From Klebsiella oxytoca (lineage in GTDB: Bacteria > Pseudomonadota > Gammaproteobacteria > Enterobacterales > Enterobacteriaceae): DNA of 64,000 nt. This document shows, piece after piece, positions 8,201 through 17,791 of this stretch. The notes under the pieces were generated by a model, which worked only from the letters and a program-made list of their open reading frames with translations, searched no databases and was not told where the DNA came from. Location of the stretch: positions 744,001-808,000 of the forward strand of contig NZ_CP046115.1 in assembly GCF_009707385.1 (NCBI RefSeq). The letters run 5' to 3'. Made by a program: the position numbers and the translations under genes. How positions within the stretch are numbered: the stretch's first letter is position 1; each line of letters begins with the position of its first letter.

Positions 8201-8229
8201 CTCAGCATAGCAGCCTCAAGGAGAAATGT

Positions 8230-9066
8230 ATGGCGCTCACCGCCGTTTCTGCCACTCAGTTTAGCGTCGCGCAGCTGACTGCTATCCTCTGCGACTGTTT
8301 CGAAGATTACCTGGTTCCCGTCACGCTGTCGGTGGAGGTGTTCGTTCAACGTTTCAGCGCCGAAGGGCTGAGCCTGCTGGATTCCTGCATCTGGCTGGAA
8401 GGTGATACGCCCGCTGCCGTGGCCGTCGTCGCCCGGCGCGGTGATGAAGCCCGGCTGGCGGCGTTTGCGCTACGGCCCGCCTATCGCGGTAAGGGCGTAG
8501 GACGTCAGTTAATGACCTCGTTGCTTGCTGCTCTGCGCGGTCAGGGCGTACGGCGGATGTGGCTGGAGGTCATTCGTGATAACCAGGCCGCGGTGGCGCT
8601 ATATCGATCGCTGGGCTTTGAGGTGCGGCACGGGCTGTGCGGTTATGTCAGTACACAGACCGGGAACGGCGGGGTATCTGGATTGCAGGATGATGAGGTG
8701 CTGGCGCTGATTCGCAGGGCCGGCGCAGAGGTTAACGGCCAGCTGCCGTGGCTGATGGACCCGCTAACCTTCAGTACTCTACCGTGTCAGGCGTTGAGCC
8801 TCGATCGGCAGGCCTTTGCCGTGCTGGCGACACTAACCGGCAGGCCGCAGCTGCAGTTTTTATGGGTTGAACCCGCCGCTCGCGGCCGCGGGCTGGGGCG
8901 GGAAATGCTGATGGCGTTGGCCCAACGGTTTCCGGGACTCGGCACTTCAGTGACTATCCCGGAGAGCTTTACGCCGCTGTTTAATGCCGCCGGCTATACG
9001 CCATTGGCATTAAAACAGTATGAGATGAGCGCAACGTTGAGCACCCTGCCGTCAGCAGAGCGTTAA
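8230..9066 (+). CDS. Tandem-domain GNAT acetyltransferase
   Basis: 278 residues with two GNAT units. The first (about 1-140) has a full acetyl-CoA loop, RPAYRGKGVGRQLM, and the DNQAAVALYRSLGFE strand. The second (about 150-270) has EPAARGRGLGREML but a shorter, less typical end. SD AAGGAG sits 7 bases before the ATG. Acceptor unknown. It is convergent with lgoT, three bases separating the stops. Confidence 0.85.
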   Translation: MALTAVSATQFSVAQLTAILCDCFEDYLVPVTLSVEVFVQRFSAEGLSLLDSCIWLEGDTPAAVAVVARRGDEARLAAFALRPAYRGKGVGRQLMTSLLAALRGQGVRRMWLEVIRDNQAAVALYRSLGFEVRHGLCGYVSTQTGNGGVSGLQDDEVLALIRRAGAEVNGQLPWLMDPLTFSTLPCQALSLDRQAFAVLATLTGRPQLQFLWVEPAARGRGLGREMLMALAQRFPGLGTSVTIPESFTPLFNAAGYTPLALKQYEMSATLSTLPSAER

Positions 9067-9069
9067 GGA

Positions 9070-10464
9070 TCAGCCGTTACGCGGGTCGCTAATCGGCTGA
9101 CGAACCAGGAAAATATAGGCCAGCGCGCCGAGGGCGGTCACGCAGCCGCAGATAACCAGCGCCAGCTGAAATGAGTGGGTGGTATCGACGATAAATCCGG
9201 TGACTACCGGCGCGAAGGAGGCGCAGATAAAGCTGGCGAAGTTCTGGATACTGCCGACGGAAGCGGTCATTCTTGACGCCACCGCGACGTGAATCAATCC
9301 CCAGCAGGAGGTACCGGCAAAGTGGATGCAGAACAAGGCCATACCGATTAACAGCACCGCGGCGATGGAGGTGGTGGCATGCGGAACGATGAGCGTAAAC
9401 GCGGCGGAGCAGAACATCCCGGCAATAATGCAAATTTTGCGGCTTTTAATCGGCGCCATACCGCTTTTAACCAGCCAGTCGGTCACGTAGCCGTTGATGA
9501 GCATACCGGCGGCGCCGAACAAGAAAGGAATAGCGGCCATAAAACCGGTGCTTTTCAGGTCGAGGTTATACGCCGTTTGCAGATAGCCCGGCAGCCAGGC
9601 CAGATACAGCCACGCGGTATAGTTGATGCCGCTGAAGCCGAGCATCATGCCCCACATGGTTTTGTTTTTAAACAGGCTGCGCCATTCGGCAAAGCTCAGC
9701 GGGTCGCGGCGCACGTTGACGCTTCCGGCGTTAAGGTAGGTCTGCTCGTCGGCGGTGAGGTTAATATCCTCCCGGTTGCGATAGAGCATATACCAGCCGA
9801 TGGCGACGAAGATCCCCAGAACGCCGATGGTGATAAACATCCAGCGCCAGCCCATCATTAGCATCATGGCGGCAAGGATTGGCGGGCTAATCGCGACGCC
9901 AATGGTCGAGGCGGCATTAAAGAAGCCCATTGGCCGACCGCGCTCTTTGATATTAAACCAGTCGTTGATCACCTTGACGCCGCAGGGATTCATCGGCGCT
10001 TCGCCGATCCCCATGCCGATACGCACCAGCACGAACTGGGTAAAGCTGTGTACCATTCCGGATACCGCCTGAAACAGCGACCAGAAAAACATGCCCAGCC
10101 CCAGCATGATGCGTGGGCCTTTGCGGTCCAGCAGCGGCCCGCAGGGGAGCTGTGCGATGCCATAGGCTAGCGAGAAAACGGATAGCAGTACGCCGATTTC
10201 GGTGGCGCTGAGCCCTAACTCTTCGCGGATAGTTAAGTTAGCGACGGATAATGAACTTCTGTCGAGGTAGTTAATCACCGCCGCCAGAAATAACAGGATC
10301 ATAGCCGTTGTCTGAATTTTTTTAATCCGAGCGCTACGCTTTAAGGAATTATCTAACGGAACCGAAATCGGCTCTTCTTTACCCTTATTAAAGGTTGTCT
10401 GCGGGTCGATAGTTATATTTCGTTGCTCCACGCCTGACTCCTGACTATTCGTTTTGAACGACAA
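9070..10464 (-). CDS. lgoT: L-galactonate/proton symporter LgoT (MFS)
   Basis: 464-residue major facilitator of the anion:cation symporter family, about 12 helices. The loop DRKGPRIMLGLGMFFWS between helices 2 and 3 and the helix motif GMGIGEAPMNPCGVKV match recalled E. coli YjjL/LgoT almost residue for residue; the first 45 residues differ. Takes up L-galactonate in E. coli. Next to lgoR and lgoD as in E. coli, it supplies the dehydrogenase. Confidence 0.92.
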   Translation of the reverse strand: MSFKTNSQESGVEQRNITIDPQTTFNKGKEEPISVPLDNSLKRSARIKKIQTTAMILLFLAAVINYLDRSSLSVANLTIREELGLSATEIGVLLSVFSLAYGIAQLPCGPLLDRKGPRIMLGLGMFFWSLFQAVSGMVHSFTQFVLVRIGMGIGEAPMNPCGVKVINDWFNIKERGRPMGFFNAASTIGVAISPPILAAMMLMMGWRWMFITIGVLGIFVAIGWYMLYRNREDINLTADEQTYLNAGSVNVRRDPLSFAEWRSLFKNKTMWGMMLGFSGINYTAWLYLAWLPGYLQTAYNLDLKSTGFMAAIPFLFGAAGMLINGYVTDWLVKSGMAPIKSRKICIIAGMFCSAAFTLIVPHATTSIAAVLLIGMALFCIHFAGTSCWGLIHVAVASRMTASVGSIQNFASFICASFAPVVTGFIVDTTHSFQLALVICGCVTALGALAYIFLVRQPISDPRNG

Positions 10465-10511
10465 GTGACATTGAATGGTTTAAATCCCACCCACCTGTTT
10501 CACAGTAAATT

Positions 10512-10521
10512 AAGTCGACTT
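10512..10521. promoter_or_regulatory. AAGTCGACTT palindrome upstream of lgoT
   Basis: A perfect 10-base palindrome in the 146-bp lgoR-lgoT gap, 48 bases before the lgoT start. GntR/FCD regulators bind short palindromes of this size, so LgoR is a plausible ligand, but no LgoR consensus is known to me. Confidence 0.3.
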
Positions 10522-10610
10522 GTTTTCAGCATAAATAACCTTTTTACCCGCATTGAGTTATGTTTTGAGATTTGTGCTGCCGATAATCATTTTCTGTTTT
10601 TAATCGGTAC

Positions 10611-11525
10611 TTAATGAGCGAGGGATTCACTCTGCCTGAGAGAGTTAATCATCGATTGTTTCGCTGAGTTCAGGTGGTTGCGCAGCGCCAGGTTGGCGTC
10701 GAGATCGCTACGACAGATGAGTGCGCTCAGGATAGTCATATGTTCATCAATGGCGATGATATTGCGCTGTTTAAGATCGCTCTCATCCCATTGATAGTGA
10801 AAGTGAAAGATAACGGAAATAATCTCAAGTGATTGATTAAAAAATATATTTTCAGCAGCTGACAGCAGTAGCGTATGAAAGTCACGATCGAGCTGAGAAA
10901 ACATCCGAAAGCTGTCGCCGATGCTATCGCGCAGGGCGCGATGGCGTTCGAGGAGGGTTTTCGCCTGCAGCCAGCGGGCGTCGTTGTCCGGCAGATTGAG
11001 GAAGTGCTGGAGCGCGTGGGTTTCCAGCATTTCCCGCAGTTCAAAGAGCTGCTCCGCCCAGGAGAGCTCGAACTTTTTCATGTTCCACTGGCCGCGTTTT
11101 TCGCTTTCAATCAGGTTGTAGCGGCTGAATTTTAACAAAAACTCTCTGACCACCACCGGGCTGACGCCCGCCGCCCGCGCCAGCTGTAGTTCGGAAAACA
11201 TCTCTCCGGCGCGCAGCTGTCTTTGGTTAATCATGGTAAAAAACGCCTGTTCGAAGATACGGTTCTGTTCGGCCAGCGAGGCGCTGGAGCTATCGAAGCC
11301 GTCGTGAAGCTCCGGATGGCGGAGAATTTTGTAATCGTGATTGACCTGGCACAGCACGCCGCGCTCGCATAAGTGGCTAAGGATGTGGCGCACGGTGGTA
11401 CGGCTGATGTTGTACATCTCTGCCAGCGCGCTTTGTGAGGGCAGCGGGGAGGGGAGAAAGCCGCGCGCCATATCATTAATGACCTGGTTAATGGCATTGT
11501 GACGAAGGTTTTGGGAACGGCTCAT
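10611..11525 (-). CDS. lgoR: GntR-family regulator LgoR of L-galactonate genes
   Basis: 304 residues, as in E. coli YjjM/LgoR. GntR winged helix about 1-75 (LAEMYNISRTTVRHILSHL), then a second helix-turn-helix-like part (LARAAGVSPVVVREFLLKF) and an FCD-like all-helical effector domain to about 290. E. coli LgoR is needed for growth on L-galactonate. It diverges from lgoD and lies ahead of lgoT on the same strand. Confidence 0.92.
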   Translation of the reverse strand: MSRSQNLRHNAINQVINDMARGFLPSPLPSQSALAEMYNISRTTVRHILSHLCERGVLCQVNHDYKILRHPELHDGFDSSSASLAEQNRIFEQAFFTMINQRQLRAGEMFSELQLARAAGVSPVVVREFLLKFSRYNLIESEKRGQWNMKKFELSWAEQLFELREMLETHALQHFLNLPDNDARWLQAKTLLERHRALRDSIGDSFRMFSQLDRDFHTLLLSAAENIFFNQSLEIISVIFHFHYQWDESDLKQRNIIAIDEHMTILSALICRSDLDANLALRNHLNSAKQSMINSLRQSESLAH

Positions 11526-11579
11526 ATATGGGTTTCCTGTTTTTTAGCCATTAAAACCGGATTTAAAACAGTTTTGTGC

Positions 11580-11600
11580 GCGAGATTTCACAAATTTCGC
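11580..11600. promoter_or_regulatory. Inverted repeat between lgoR and lgoD
   Basis: GCGAGATTT, 3 bases, AAATTTCGC: a 9-base inverted repeat with one mismatch, in the 140-bp divergent region, 65 bases before lgoD. Position fits an LgoR operator; not otherwise supported. Confidence 0.3.
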
Positions 11601-11665
11601 AATGACTTTATTCCCGTCTCTGTTTTTCATCGATATCTAAGCCAACGAATACGGAGGCAATAATT

Positions 11666-12688
11666 ATGACGTCGATGAATACTTTAGTGTGTCAGGAAGC
11701 CAAAAAATTTATTTGGGAAAAACGCCAGATTCCCATCCCCGGCGATGATGAAGTCCTTATTAAAATAAAAGCCGTGGGAATTTGCGGTACAGATATTCAT
11801 GCATGGGGGGGGAATCAGCCATTTTTTAGCTATCCGCGCGTTCTTGGTCATGAAATATGTGGTGAGATAATTGGCCTGGGTAAAAATATTCTTAATTTGA
11901 AGAGCGGCCAACAGGTTGCGGTTATTCCTTACGTTGCCTGCCGCCAGTGTCCGGCGTGTCTGAGCGGGCGGACAAACTGCTGCGAGAAGATTTCGGTGAT
12001 CGGCGTGCATCGCGACGGCGGATTTAGCGAATACCTCAGCGTCCCGGTAAAAAATCTGCTGGTGGTGGATGATGTTGACCCTGAGGCCGTAGCGCTGATT
12101 GAGCCATTCGCCATTAGCGCCCACGCGGTGCGTCGCGCCGCTATCCAGCCGGGAGAACAGGTGCTGGTAGTCGGTGCGGGTCCCATTGGCCTCGGGGCAG
12201 CGGCTATTGCCAAAGCGGACGGGGCCCAGGTGGTGGTGGCGGATACCAGCCCGGCGCGGCGCGATCATGTGGCGCAGCACCTTGGCCTGACAACGCTCGA
12301 CCCTTCCGACCCGCTGTTTACCGAACAGCTGTGCGCCACGTTTGGTGGCTCTCTGGCGCAGAAAGTGATCGACGCGACGGGGAATCAGCATGCGATGAAC
12401 AACACGGTTAATTTAATCCGCCACGGCGGCAGCATTATTTTCGTCGGCCTGTTTAAGGGCGAACTGCAGTTTTCGGACCCGGAGTTTCATAAGAAAGAGA
12501 CAACCATGATGGGCAGCCGTAATGCGACGGAAGAGGATTTTGCCAAAGTCGGGAGACTGATGACCGAAGGGAAAGTGGCCGCCAGGATGATGCTGACCCA
12601 TCGCTACGATTTCAAATCTTTGGCTGAAGTCTATGAAAGTGAAGTGATTAACAATCGCCAGCTGATCAAAGGCGTCATTCATTTTTAG
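11666..12688 (+). CDS. lgoD: L-galactonate 5-dehydrogenase LgoD
   Basis: 340-residue zinc-dependent medium-chain dehydrogenase, same length as E. coli YjjN/LgoD, oxidising L-galactonate to D-tagaturonate with NAD+. Catalytic-zinc segment [10 protein letters not shown] and GHEICG; structural zinc cysteines [15 protein letters not shown]; nucleotide loop [14 protein letters not shown] near 165-178. SD GGAGG before ATG. The tagaturonate reductase gene follows after 11 bp, so product and next enzyme are co-expressed. Confidence 0.93.
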   Translation: MTSMNTLVCQEAKKFIWEKRQIPIPGDDEVLIKIKAVGICGTDIHAWGGNQPFFSYPRVLGHEICGEIIGLGKNILNLKSGQQVAVIPYVACRQCPACLSGRTNCCEKISVIGVHRDGGFSEYLSVPVKNLLVVDDVDPEAVALIEPFAISAHAVRRAAIQPGEQVLVVGAGPIGLGAAAIAKADGAQVVVADTSPARRDHVAQHLGLTTLDPSDPLFTEQLCATFGGSLAQKVIDATGNQHAMNNTVNLIRHGGSIIFVGLFKGELQFSDPEFHKKETTMMGSRNATEEDFAKVGRLMTEGKVAARMMLTHRYDFKSLAEVYESEVINNRQLIKGVIHF

Positions 12689-12699
12689 CAGGGAAGACC

Positions 12700-14145
12700 A
12701 TGAAAACGTTAAACAGAAAAGATTTCCCGGGAGCGCAGTATCCGACCCGTGCGATCCAGTTCGGCGAAGGCAACTTCCTGCGAGCGTTTATTGACTGGCA
12801 GCTGGATCTGTTGAATGAGAAAACCGATCTGGCGGCGGGAGTTACCATTGTTCGCCCAATCAACACCGAGTTTCCGCCGTCGTTAAATACCCAGGACGGG
12901 CTTTACACCACGGTGATCCGCGGTCTGGACGAACGCGGCGAGGCGGTGAGCGAAGCGCGGATTATTCGCTCCGTAAACAATGAGATTAACCCCTGGCAGG
13001 ATTTTGCCGGCTATCTGGCGCTGGCCCGTAACCCGGATATTGCACTCGTATTTTCAAACACCACCGAAGCGGGCATCAGCTATCATGCCGGGGACCGGCC
13101 TGACGACATGCCGCCGGTAAGCTTCCCGGCAAAGCTGGCCCAGCTGCTGCTCGAACGATTCCGCCATTTCAACGGCGCAGAGGATAAGGGGTGGACGATT
13201 ATCCCCTGCGAGCTGATTGACTATAACGGCGAGGCGCTGAAGGCGCTGGTGCTGCGCTATGCCAAAGAGTGGCAGCTGCCTGCGGCATTTAGCGACTGGA
13301 TTGAAACGGCCAACACCTTTTGTTCAACGCTGGTTGACCGCATCGTGACCGGCTATCCGCGCGATGAAGCGCAAAAGCTGGAGGCTGAGCTGGGCTACCA
13401 CGATGCTTTCCTGGACACCGCCGAACACTTCTGGCTGTTCGTTATTCAGGGGCCGCAGGCGCTGGCGGGGCAACTGCGGCTTGACCGCTGCCCGCTCAAT
13501 ATTCATATCGTAGAGGATATTCGGCCCTATAAAGAGCGCAAAGTCGCCATTCTCAATGGTGCGCACACCGCGCTGGTCCCCGTTGCGTGGCTGTGCGGCG
13601 TCGATACCGTTGGCGAAGCGATGCAGGACCTGGCCATTCGCCATTATGTGCAGCAAACTATCGACGAGGAGATTATTCCGGCGCTGGACTTACCTGCCGA
13701 TGAGCTACGGCAGTTTGCCGATGCGGTCACCGGGCGTTTTCTCAATCCCTTTATTCGCCATCAGCTGCTCTCCATCGCCCTGAACGGGATGACCAAGTTC
13801 CGCACCCGGATCCTGCCGCAGCTGCTGACCAATATCCGCCAGCACGGCGCGATCCCGCCGCGGCTAACGTTTGCCCTGGCGGCGCTCATCGCCTTCTACC
13901 GCGGTCAGCGTGATGGGCAGATGTATCCGCTGCAGGATGATGACGTCTGGTTAACCCGTTTTGCCGATGGATGGGCGCAGGTGGCGCGCGGCCGCCCGCT
14001 GCATGAACTGGTCACGGAAGTCCTGCAGGATGCAACACACTGGGGTGAAGATCTGACGACCGTTCCGGGGCTTGCCGACCAGGTCACGCGGTATCTGGAA
14101 ATGATTTTGAGCGCGGGGATGCGGGAGGCCCTGACGCGGCTGTAA
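12700..14145 (+). CDS. uxaB: Tagaturonate reductase (altronate oxidoreductase), UxaB type
   Basis: 481-residue polyol/mannitol dehydrogenase family enzyme, close to E. coli UxaB (483) along its whole length: [14 protein letters not shown] nucleotide site, [22 protein letters not shown], and the catalytic Lys region [14 protein letters not shown]. Reduces D-tagaturonate to D-altronate. Placing it directly after lgoD links L-galactonate to the hexuronate route (altronate, then 2-keto-3-deoxygluconate). E. coli has no uxaB here; the cell may carry a second copy with uxaC elsewhere. Confidence 0.9.
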   Translation: MKTLNRKDFPGAQYPTRAIQFGEGNFLRAFIDWQLDLLNEKTDLAAGVTIVRPINTEFPPSLNTQDGLYTTVIRGLDERGEAVSEARIIRSVNNEINPWQDFAGYLALARNPDIALVFSNTTEAGISYHAGDRPDDMPPVSFPAKLAQLLLERFRHFNGAEDKGWTIIPCELIDYNGEALKALVLRYAKEWQLPAAFSDWIETANTFCSTLVDRIVTGYPRDEAQKLEAELGYHDAFLDTAEHFWLFVIQGPQALAGQLRLDRCPLNIHIVEDIRPYKERKVAILNGAHTALVPVAWLCGVDTVGEAMQDLAIRHYVQQTIDEEIIPALDLPADELRQFADAVTGRFLNPFIRHQLLSIALNGMTKFRTRILPQLLTNIRQHGAIPPRLTFALAALIAFYRGQRDGQMYPLQDDDVWLTRFADGWAQVARGRPLHELVTEVLQDATHWGEDLTTVPGLADQVTRYLEMILSAGMREALTRL

Positions 14146-14158
14146 CAGGTTTGTTGTG

Positions 14159-14190
14159 CGGCGTCCGCGGATTTGGGCGCCGTTTTTTTT
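14159..14190 (+). terminator. Intrinsic terminator after uxaB
   Basis: CGGCGTCC (14159-14166) pairs with GGGCGCCG (14175-14182), an 8-bp stem with one G-T pair and an 8-base loop, followed by eight T residues. It ends the lgoD-uxaB transcript 13 bases past the stop codon. Confidence 0.9.
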
Positions 14191-14319
14191 GTGCTCTGAA
14201 CCGCAAAAAATAAATTAAGCGCCAACGGTTGGTAGATTTCCCTCATCATAAGAACCTTTCCCATTAGGCTATTTTGCTTGCCTTTTTGAACCTGGGCAGT
14301 GCTCAGACAAAACTCACAG

Positions 14320-14422
14320 AGTTTTGAACGCCCTTCAGGGCGGCCCGAAGGGGGAGCGTAGCGAATTATCCTCACGTACTACGTGTACGCTCCGGTTCTT
14401 CCGCGCTGGTCGTGTTCAAACT
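14320..14422. repeat. Nested palindromic intergenic element
   Basis: The 343-bp gap between uxaB and gfrR holds the terminator and then a nested fold. AGTTTTGAAC (14320) pairs with GTTCAAACT (14414) as the outer stem. CCCTTC/GAAGGG makes an inner arm, and GGAGCGTA (14353) pairs with TACGCTCC (14386) around a CACGTA-C-TACGTG palindrome. The roughly 100-base design suggests a non-autonomous mobile repeat or a structured leader of gfrR. No ORF is convincing in it. Confidence 0.55.
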
Positions 14423-14488
14423 GGCTGCGCCAATAACGCCTGATGGGATAGGCTCTAAGCGCCTGCGATGGCAATGATGGGGGATGCG

Positions 14489-17254
14489 ATGCGTAAAACG
14501 GAACTGTTGGCTTTTCTGCACAATCAGACGGATTTTTTTGATCCGGATAACCTGAGCGAGGTCTTTACCGCCAGCTATCTGGCCCAGCGTTTTGCCATGC
14601 AAAGAAACACCGCCAGCCACTATCTCAATCAGCTGGTCGCCGAGAACGTGCTGGTGAAGATCAACACCCGACCGGTCTATTTTCTGCATAAAAAAGCCTT
14701 TTGCCAGCAGTTCTTCCCCCTTTCCCGCAGCGAGTACGCCAGCATGGCGGAGCTGCTGGCGGAGAGCGACCGCCAGCCGCAGCAGGCGGATCATTTTTCG
14801 TTGCTGACCGGCCATGACGGCAGCCTGCGTAAACCGATTGAGCAGATGAAAACCGCGCTGTTTTATCCCAACGGCGGGCTACCGCTGCTTATCACTGGCG
14901 ACAGCGGTACCGGCAAAAGCTATATGGCGGAGCTGATGCATGAGTTTGCCATCGCCCAGGGACTGCTGTCTCCCGAGGCGCCCTTTGTCAGCTTCAACTG
15001 CGCCCAGTATGCCAGTAACCCGGAGCTGCTGGCCGCCAACCTGTTTGGTTACGTCAAAGGTGCATTTACCGGCGCGCAGAGCGATAAAGCCGGGGCGTTT
15101 GAGGCGGCAAACGGCGGTGTGCTGTTTCTCGATGAAGTCCACCGCCTGGATGCGCAGGGGCAGGAGAAGCTCTTCACCTGGCTGGACCGTAAAGAGATCT
15201 ATCGGGTGGGAGAAACGGCGCAGGGGATGCCGATTTCGCTGCGGCTGGTGTTTGCCACCACCGAAGATATTCACAGCACTTTTCTGACCACCTTTATTCG
15301 CCGTATTCCGATTCTTGTCAGCTTACCTGATTTACAAAATCGCAGCCGGGAAGAGAAAGAGGCGTTAACGCTGCAGTTTTTCTGGCAGGAGGCGCGCACG
15401 TTGGCCGCCCGGCTGCAGCTGACGCCGCGGCTTTTGCAGGTGCTGACGCACTATGTTTATCGCGGCAACGTCGGTGAGCTAAAAAACGTGATTAAGTACG
15501 CCGTTGCGTCGGCCTGGGCCAGGTCTCCGGGCAGCGAAAGGCTTAACGTCACGCTGCACGATCTGCCGGAAAATATCGTGGCCGCGACGCCGGCGCTCGG
15601 TGAACCGCTGGGCCAGCAGGAGCCGCTGCTTATTGAACCGCAGACCAGCCTGCTCTGGCTGCTGCGCGCGCGCGACCCGGTTCAGGGGCTGATTTACGAT
15701 ACTCAGTGCCGGGTTCTCGCGCTGTATGAGGCGGTGCTGAGTAAAAAAGCGCTCTGGGAAGAGGCGCAAAAAAGCATGGGCGAGGAGATTGAAACCCTCT
15801 TCGATCGGCTGATATTTGATAATCACGATACCCATAGCTCACATATGCTGCTGCTGATCGCTCATCAGGTGCGGGAGGAGTTTTATCGCCTTGAAAAGCG
15901 CTTCAATATCCAGTTTAACGGCAACTGTATTTACGCTTTAAGCCACTATCTGATTCATCGTTCTCGCCAGGCGCAGTCGACGATGAGCAACGAGAAAAGC
16001 CGCCAGCTGGAGGATTTCCTGGCGCAGAAATACCCGCTGATGTATCGCTTTTGTCAGGAGATCCTTAGCGCGCTGGCGCTGAAGTTGGACATTGAACCCC
16101 GGCGTATTGACCTGCTGCTGCTGGTACTGTGGTTACAGAAAAACGGTGCCATCAGCCAGCAGCAGATGACCCGGGCAATTATCCTCGCCCACGGTTACGC
16201 CACCGCCAGCAGCATCGCCAACGTCGCGAACCGGTTGCTGAAAAATCAGCTGTTTGAGTCATTCGATATGCCGCTGGATGTAACGCCGGAGGCTATCGCT
16301 AATCAGGTGATGGCCTATATTGAGAGCCACGCGCTGGCGTCAGGGCTGATCATTCTGGTCGATATGGGGTCGCTGAACGCCATTCACAGCCATTTTAATC
16401 GTCGCCTGCACACGCCGGTGGCGATTGTGAATAACGTCTCTACCGGAATGGCGATGTACGTCGGCGAACGGATTTTACAGGGCGATATGCTGGAAGATAT
16501 TGTCCGTGAGATTGGCGACGATCTGGCGGTTGAGCACCAGCTCTATTACCCGCAAAACGACAAACCGCGGGCGATTCTTACCACCTGCGCCACCGGTCTG
16601 GGGGCGGCGGCGAACCTGTCGGCGCTGTTAAAGGCCAGCATTCCTGAAGCGCTCGGCATTGATATTGTGGCATGCGATGTGGAAACCCTCGCCGATCCGT
16701 CGCGGCGGGAGCCGATGCTAAGCCGCTACGAGGTGCTGGCGATCGTCGGTACTCTCGATCCGCATCTTGCCGATCTGCCGTGGATCTCGCTGGATTCGCT
16801 GATTTCTGGCGAAGGGAGCCGCCCGTTGATGCGTATCTTCGGCGAACTGGCCTCCTCTGAACAGATCGGCGAGATCAATAACCTGCTCCTGAAAAACTTC
16901 TCGCTACGTCGGGTGATCGAGTCGGTGACGATCCTTGATACCGGTAAGGTCATCAACCAGGTCGAGCAGTTTTTGCTGCGCTATGAGCATTTGGCCGGGT
17001 GCGATGTGCCCAACGATCGTAAGGTGGCGCTGTATGTGCATATTAGCTGTCTGATAGAGCGTTTAATTCGCAACGCTTCACCCACTCATTACTCGGGAAA
17101 GCAGTGTCCGGAGAGCGAGCTGGCTACGCTACGTGAGGCCTTTAGTGTCATCGAGAGCGGATATAGTGTCAAAATTCCCGCAGTAGAGCTCTATTACATT
17201 CACGATATCCTGACGCGGGAAACGGAATTTATTCAGGAAGATCAAGAGTTTTAA
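14489..17254 (+). CDS. gfrR: LevR-type sigma-54 activator of the gfr PTS cluster
   Basis: About 921 residues. N-terminal helix-turn-helix (1-75), AAA+ sigma-54 domain with Walker A GDSGTGKS (near 137), the sigma-54-contacting loop GAFTGA (near 190) and Walker B VLFLDEVHR. Next come PTS regulation domains and an EIIA-mannose-like part (ILAHGYATASSIAN), ending in a PRD with HISCLIERLIR. PTS phosphorylation of the PRDs should tune activity. I chose ATG 14489 because GGGGGA precedes it at 5 bases; an in-frame ATG at 14468 lacks a site. Homologues are DgaR and GfrR of Salmonella; neighbours favour GfrR. Confidence 0.85.
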   Translation: MRKTELLAFLHNQTDFFDPDNLSEVFTASYLAQRFAMQRNTASHYLNQLVAENVLVKINTRPVYFLHKKAFCQQFFPLSRSEYASMAELLAESDRQPQQADHFSLLTGHDGSLRKPIEQMKTALFYPNGGLPLLITGDSGTGKSYMAELMHEFAIAQGLLSPEAPFVSFNCAQYASNPELLAANLFGYVKGAFTGAQSDKAGAFEAANGGVLFLDEVHRLDAQGQEKLFTWLDRKEIYRVGETAQGMPISLRLVFATTEDIHSTFLTTFIRRIPILVSLPDLQNRSREEKEALTLQFFWQEARTLAARLQLTPRLLQVLTHYVYRGNVGELKNVIKYAVASAWARSPGSERLNVTLHDLPENIVAATPALGEPLGQQEPLLIEPQTSLLWLLRARDPVQGLIYDTQCRVLALYEAVLSKKALWEEAQKSMGEEIETLFDRLIFDNHDTHSSHMLLLIAHQVREEFYRLEKRFNIQFNGNCIYALSHYLIHRSRQAQSTMSNEKSRQLEDFLAQKYPLMYRFCQEILSALALKLDIEPRRIDLLLLVLWLQKNGAISQQQMTRAIILAHGYATASSIANVANRLLKNQLFESFDMPLDVTPEAIANQVMAYIESHALASGLIILVDMGSLNAIHSHFNRRLHTPVAIVNNVSTGMAMYVGERILQGDMLEDIVREIGDDLAVEHQLYYPQNDKPRAILTTCATGLGAAANLSALLKASIPEALGIDIVACDVETLADPSRREPMLSRYEVLAIVGTLDPHLADLPWISLDSLISGEGSRPLMRIFGELASSEQIGEINNLLLKNFSLRRVIESVTILDTGKVINQVEQFLLRYEHLAGCDVPNDRKVALYVHISCLIERLIRNASPTHYSGKQCPESELATLREAFSVIESGYSVKIPAVELYYIHDILTRETEFIQEDQEF

Positions 17255-17301
17255 CGTTTCTCATCTTTTTGTCCTTGCGCTAACCGACGCGCCACTGTTT
17301 C

Positions 17302-17317
17302 TGGCACGCCGGTTGCA
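17302..17317 (+). promoter_or_regulatory. Sigma-54 (-24/-12) promoter of the PTS operon
   Basis: TGGCAC-N5-TTGCA is an exact match to the RpoN consensus, GG and GC 10 bases apart, 37 bases before the IIA start. Only 47 bases separate it from the regulator stop, so activator sites at the usual -100 distance must lie within the end of the regulator gene. A LevR-type activator directly upstream makes assignment secure. Confidence 0.93.
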
Positions 17318-17353
17318 ATCAAGAAAGCAGTGGAATGCGCTTTCGAGGTAAGG

Positions 17354-17776
17354 ATGAAACGACACTATATTTTTGCCAGCCATGGCACCTTTGCTAACGG
17401 ATTGCTGAACTCCGTGGAGCTGATCCTCGGTAAACAGCCGAATATTCATACTCTGTGCGCCTATACGGAAGAGGAGGCCGATCTGACGCAGCAGGTGGAG
17501 ACGCTGCTGACGCGTTTTCCCGCCGAGGATGAGTTAATTGTCATTACGGATATTTTCGCTGGTAGCGTTAATAATGAGTTTGTGCGTTTTTTATCGCGCC
17601 CGCGCTTCCATTTATTATCTGGTTTAAATCTGCCGTTAATTATTGACCTGCTTATTTCCGCAGGGGAAGAGAATACCGAGAAATTAATTTCTGAAGCATT
17701 AATAAGCGCTAAAGAGAGCATTCAGTACTGCAATCAGACGATTGCCAGTGCGATGACTATTGATAAAGACTTCTGA
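17354..17776 (+). CDS. gfrA: PTS EIIA, mannose family
   Basis: About 140 residues. EIIA of mannose type accepts phosphate from HPr on His10 in IFASHGTFANG. DIFAGSVNNEF is the usual second active-site strand. A longer frame opens at 17330, but that lies just 13 bases past the -12 element; the ATG at 17354 follows GAGGTAAGG. First gene of the sigma-54 operon; 15 bp to IIB. Confidence 0.88.
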   Translation: MKRHYIFASHGTFANGLLNSVELILGKQPNIHTLCAYTEEEADLTQQVETLLTRFPAEDELIVITDIFAGSVNNEFVRFLSRPRFHLLSGLNLPLIIDLLISAGEENTEKLISEALISAKESIQYCNQTIASAMTIDKDF

Positions 17777-17791
17777 AATGAGGAAGCAATT

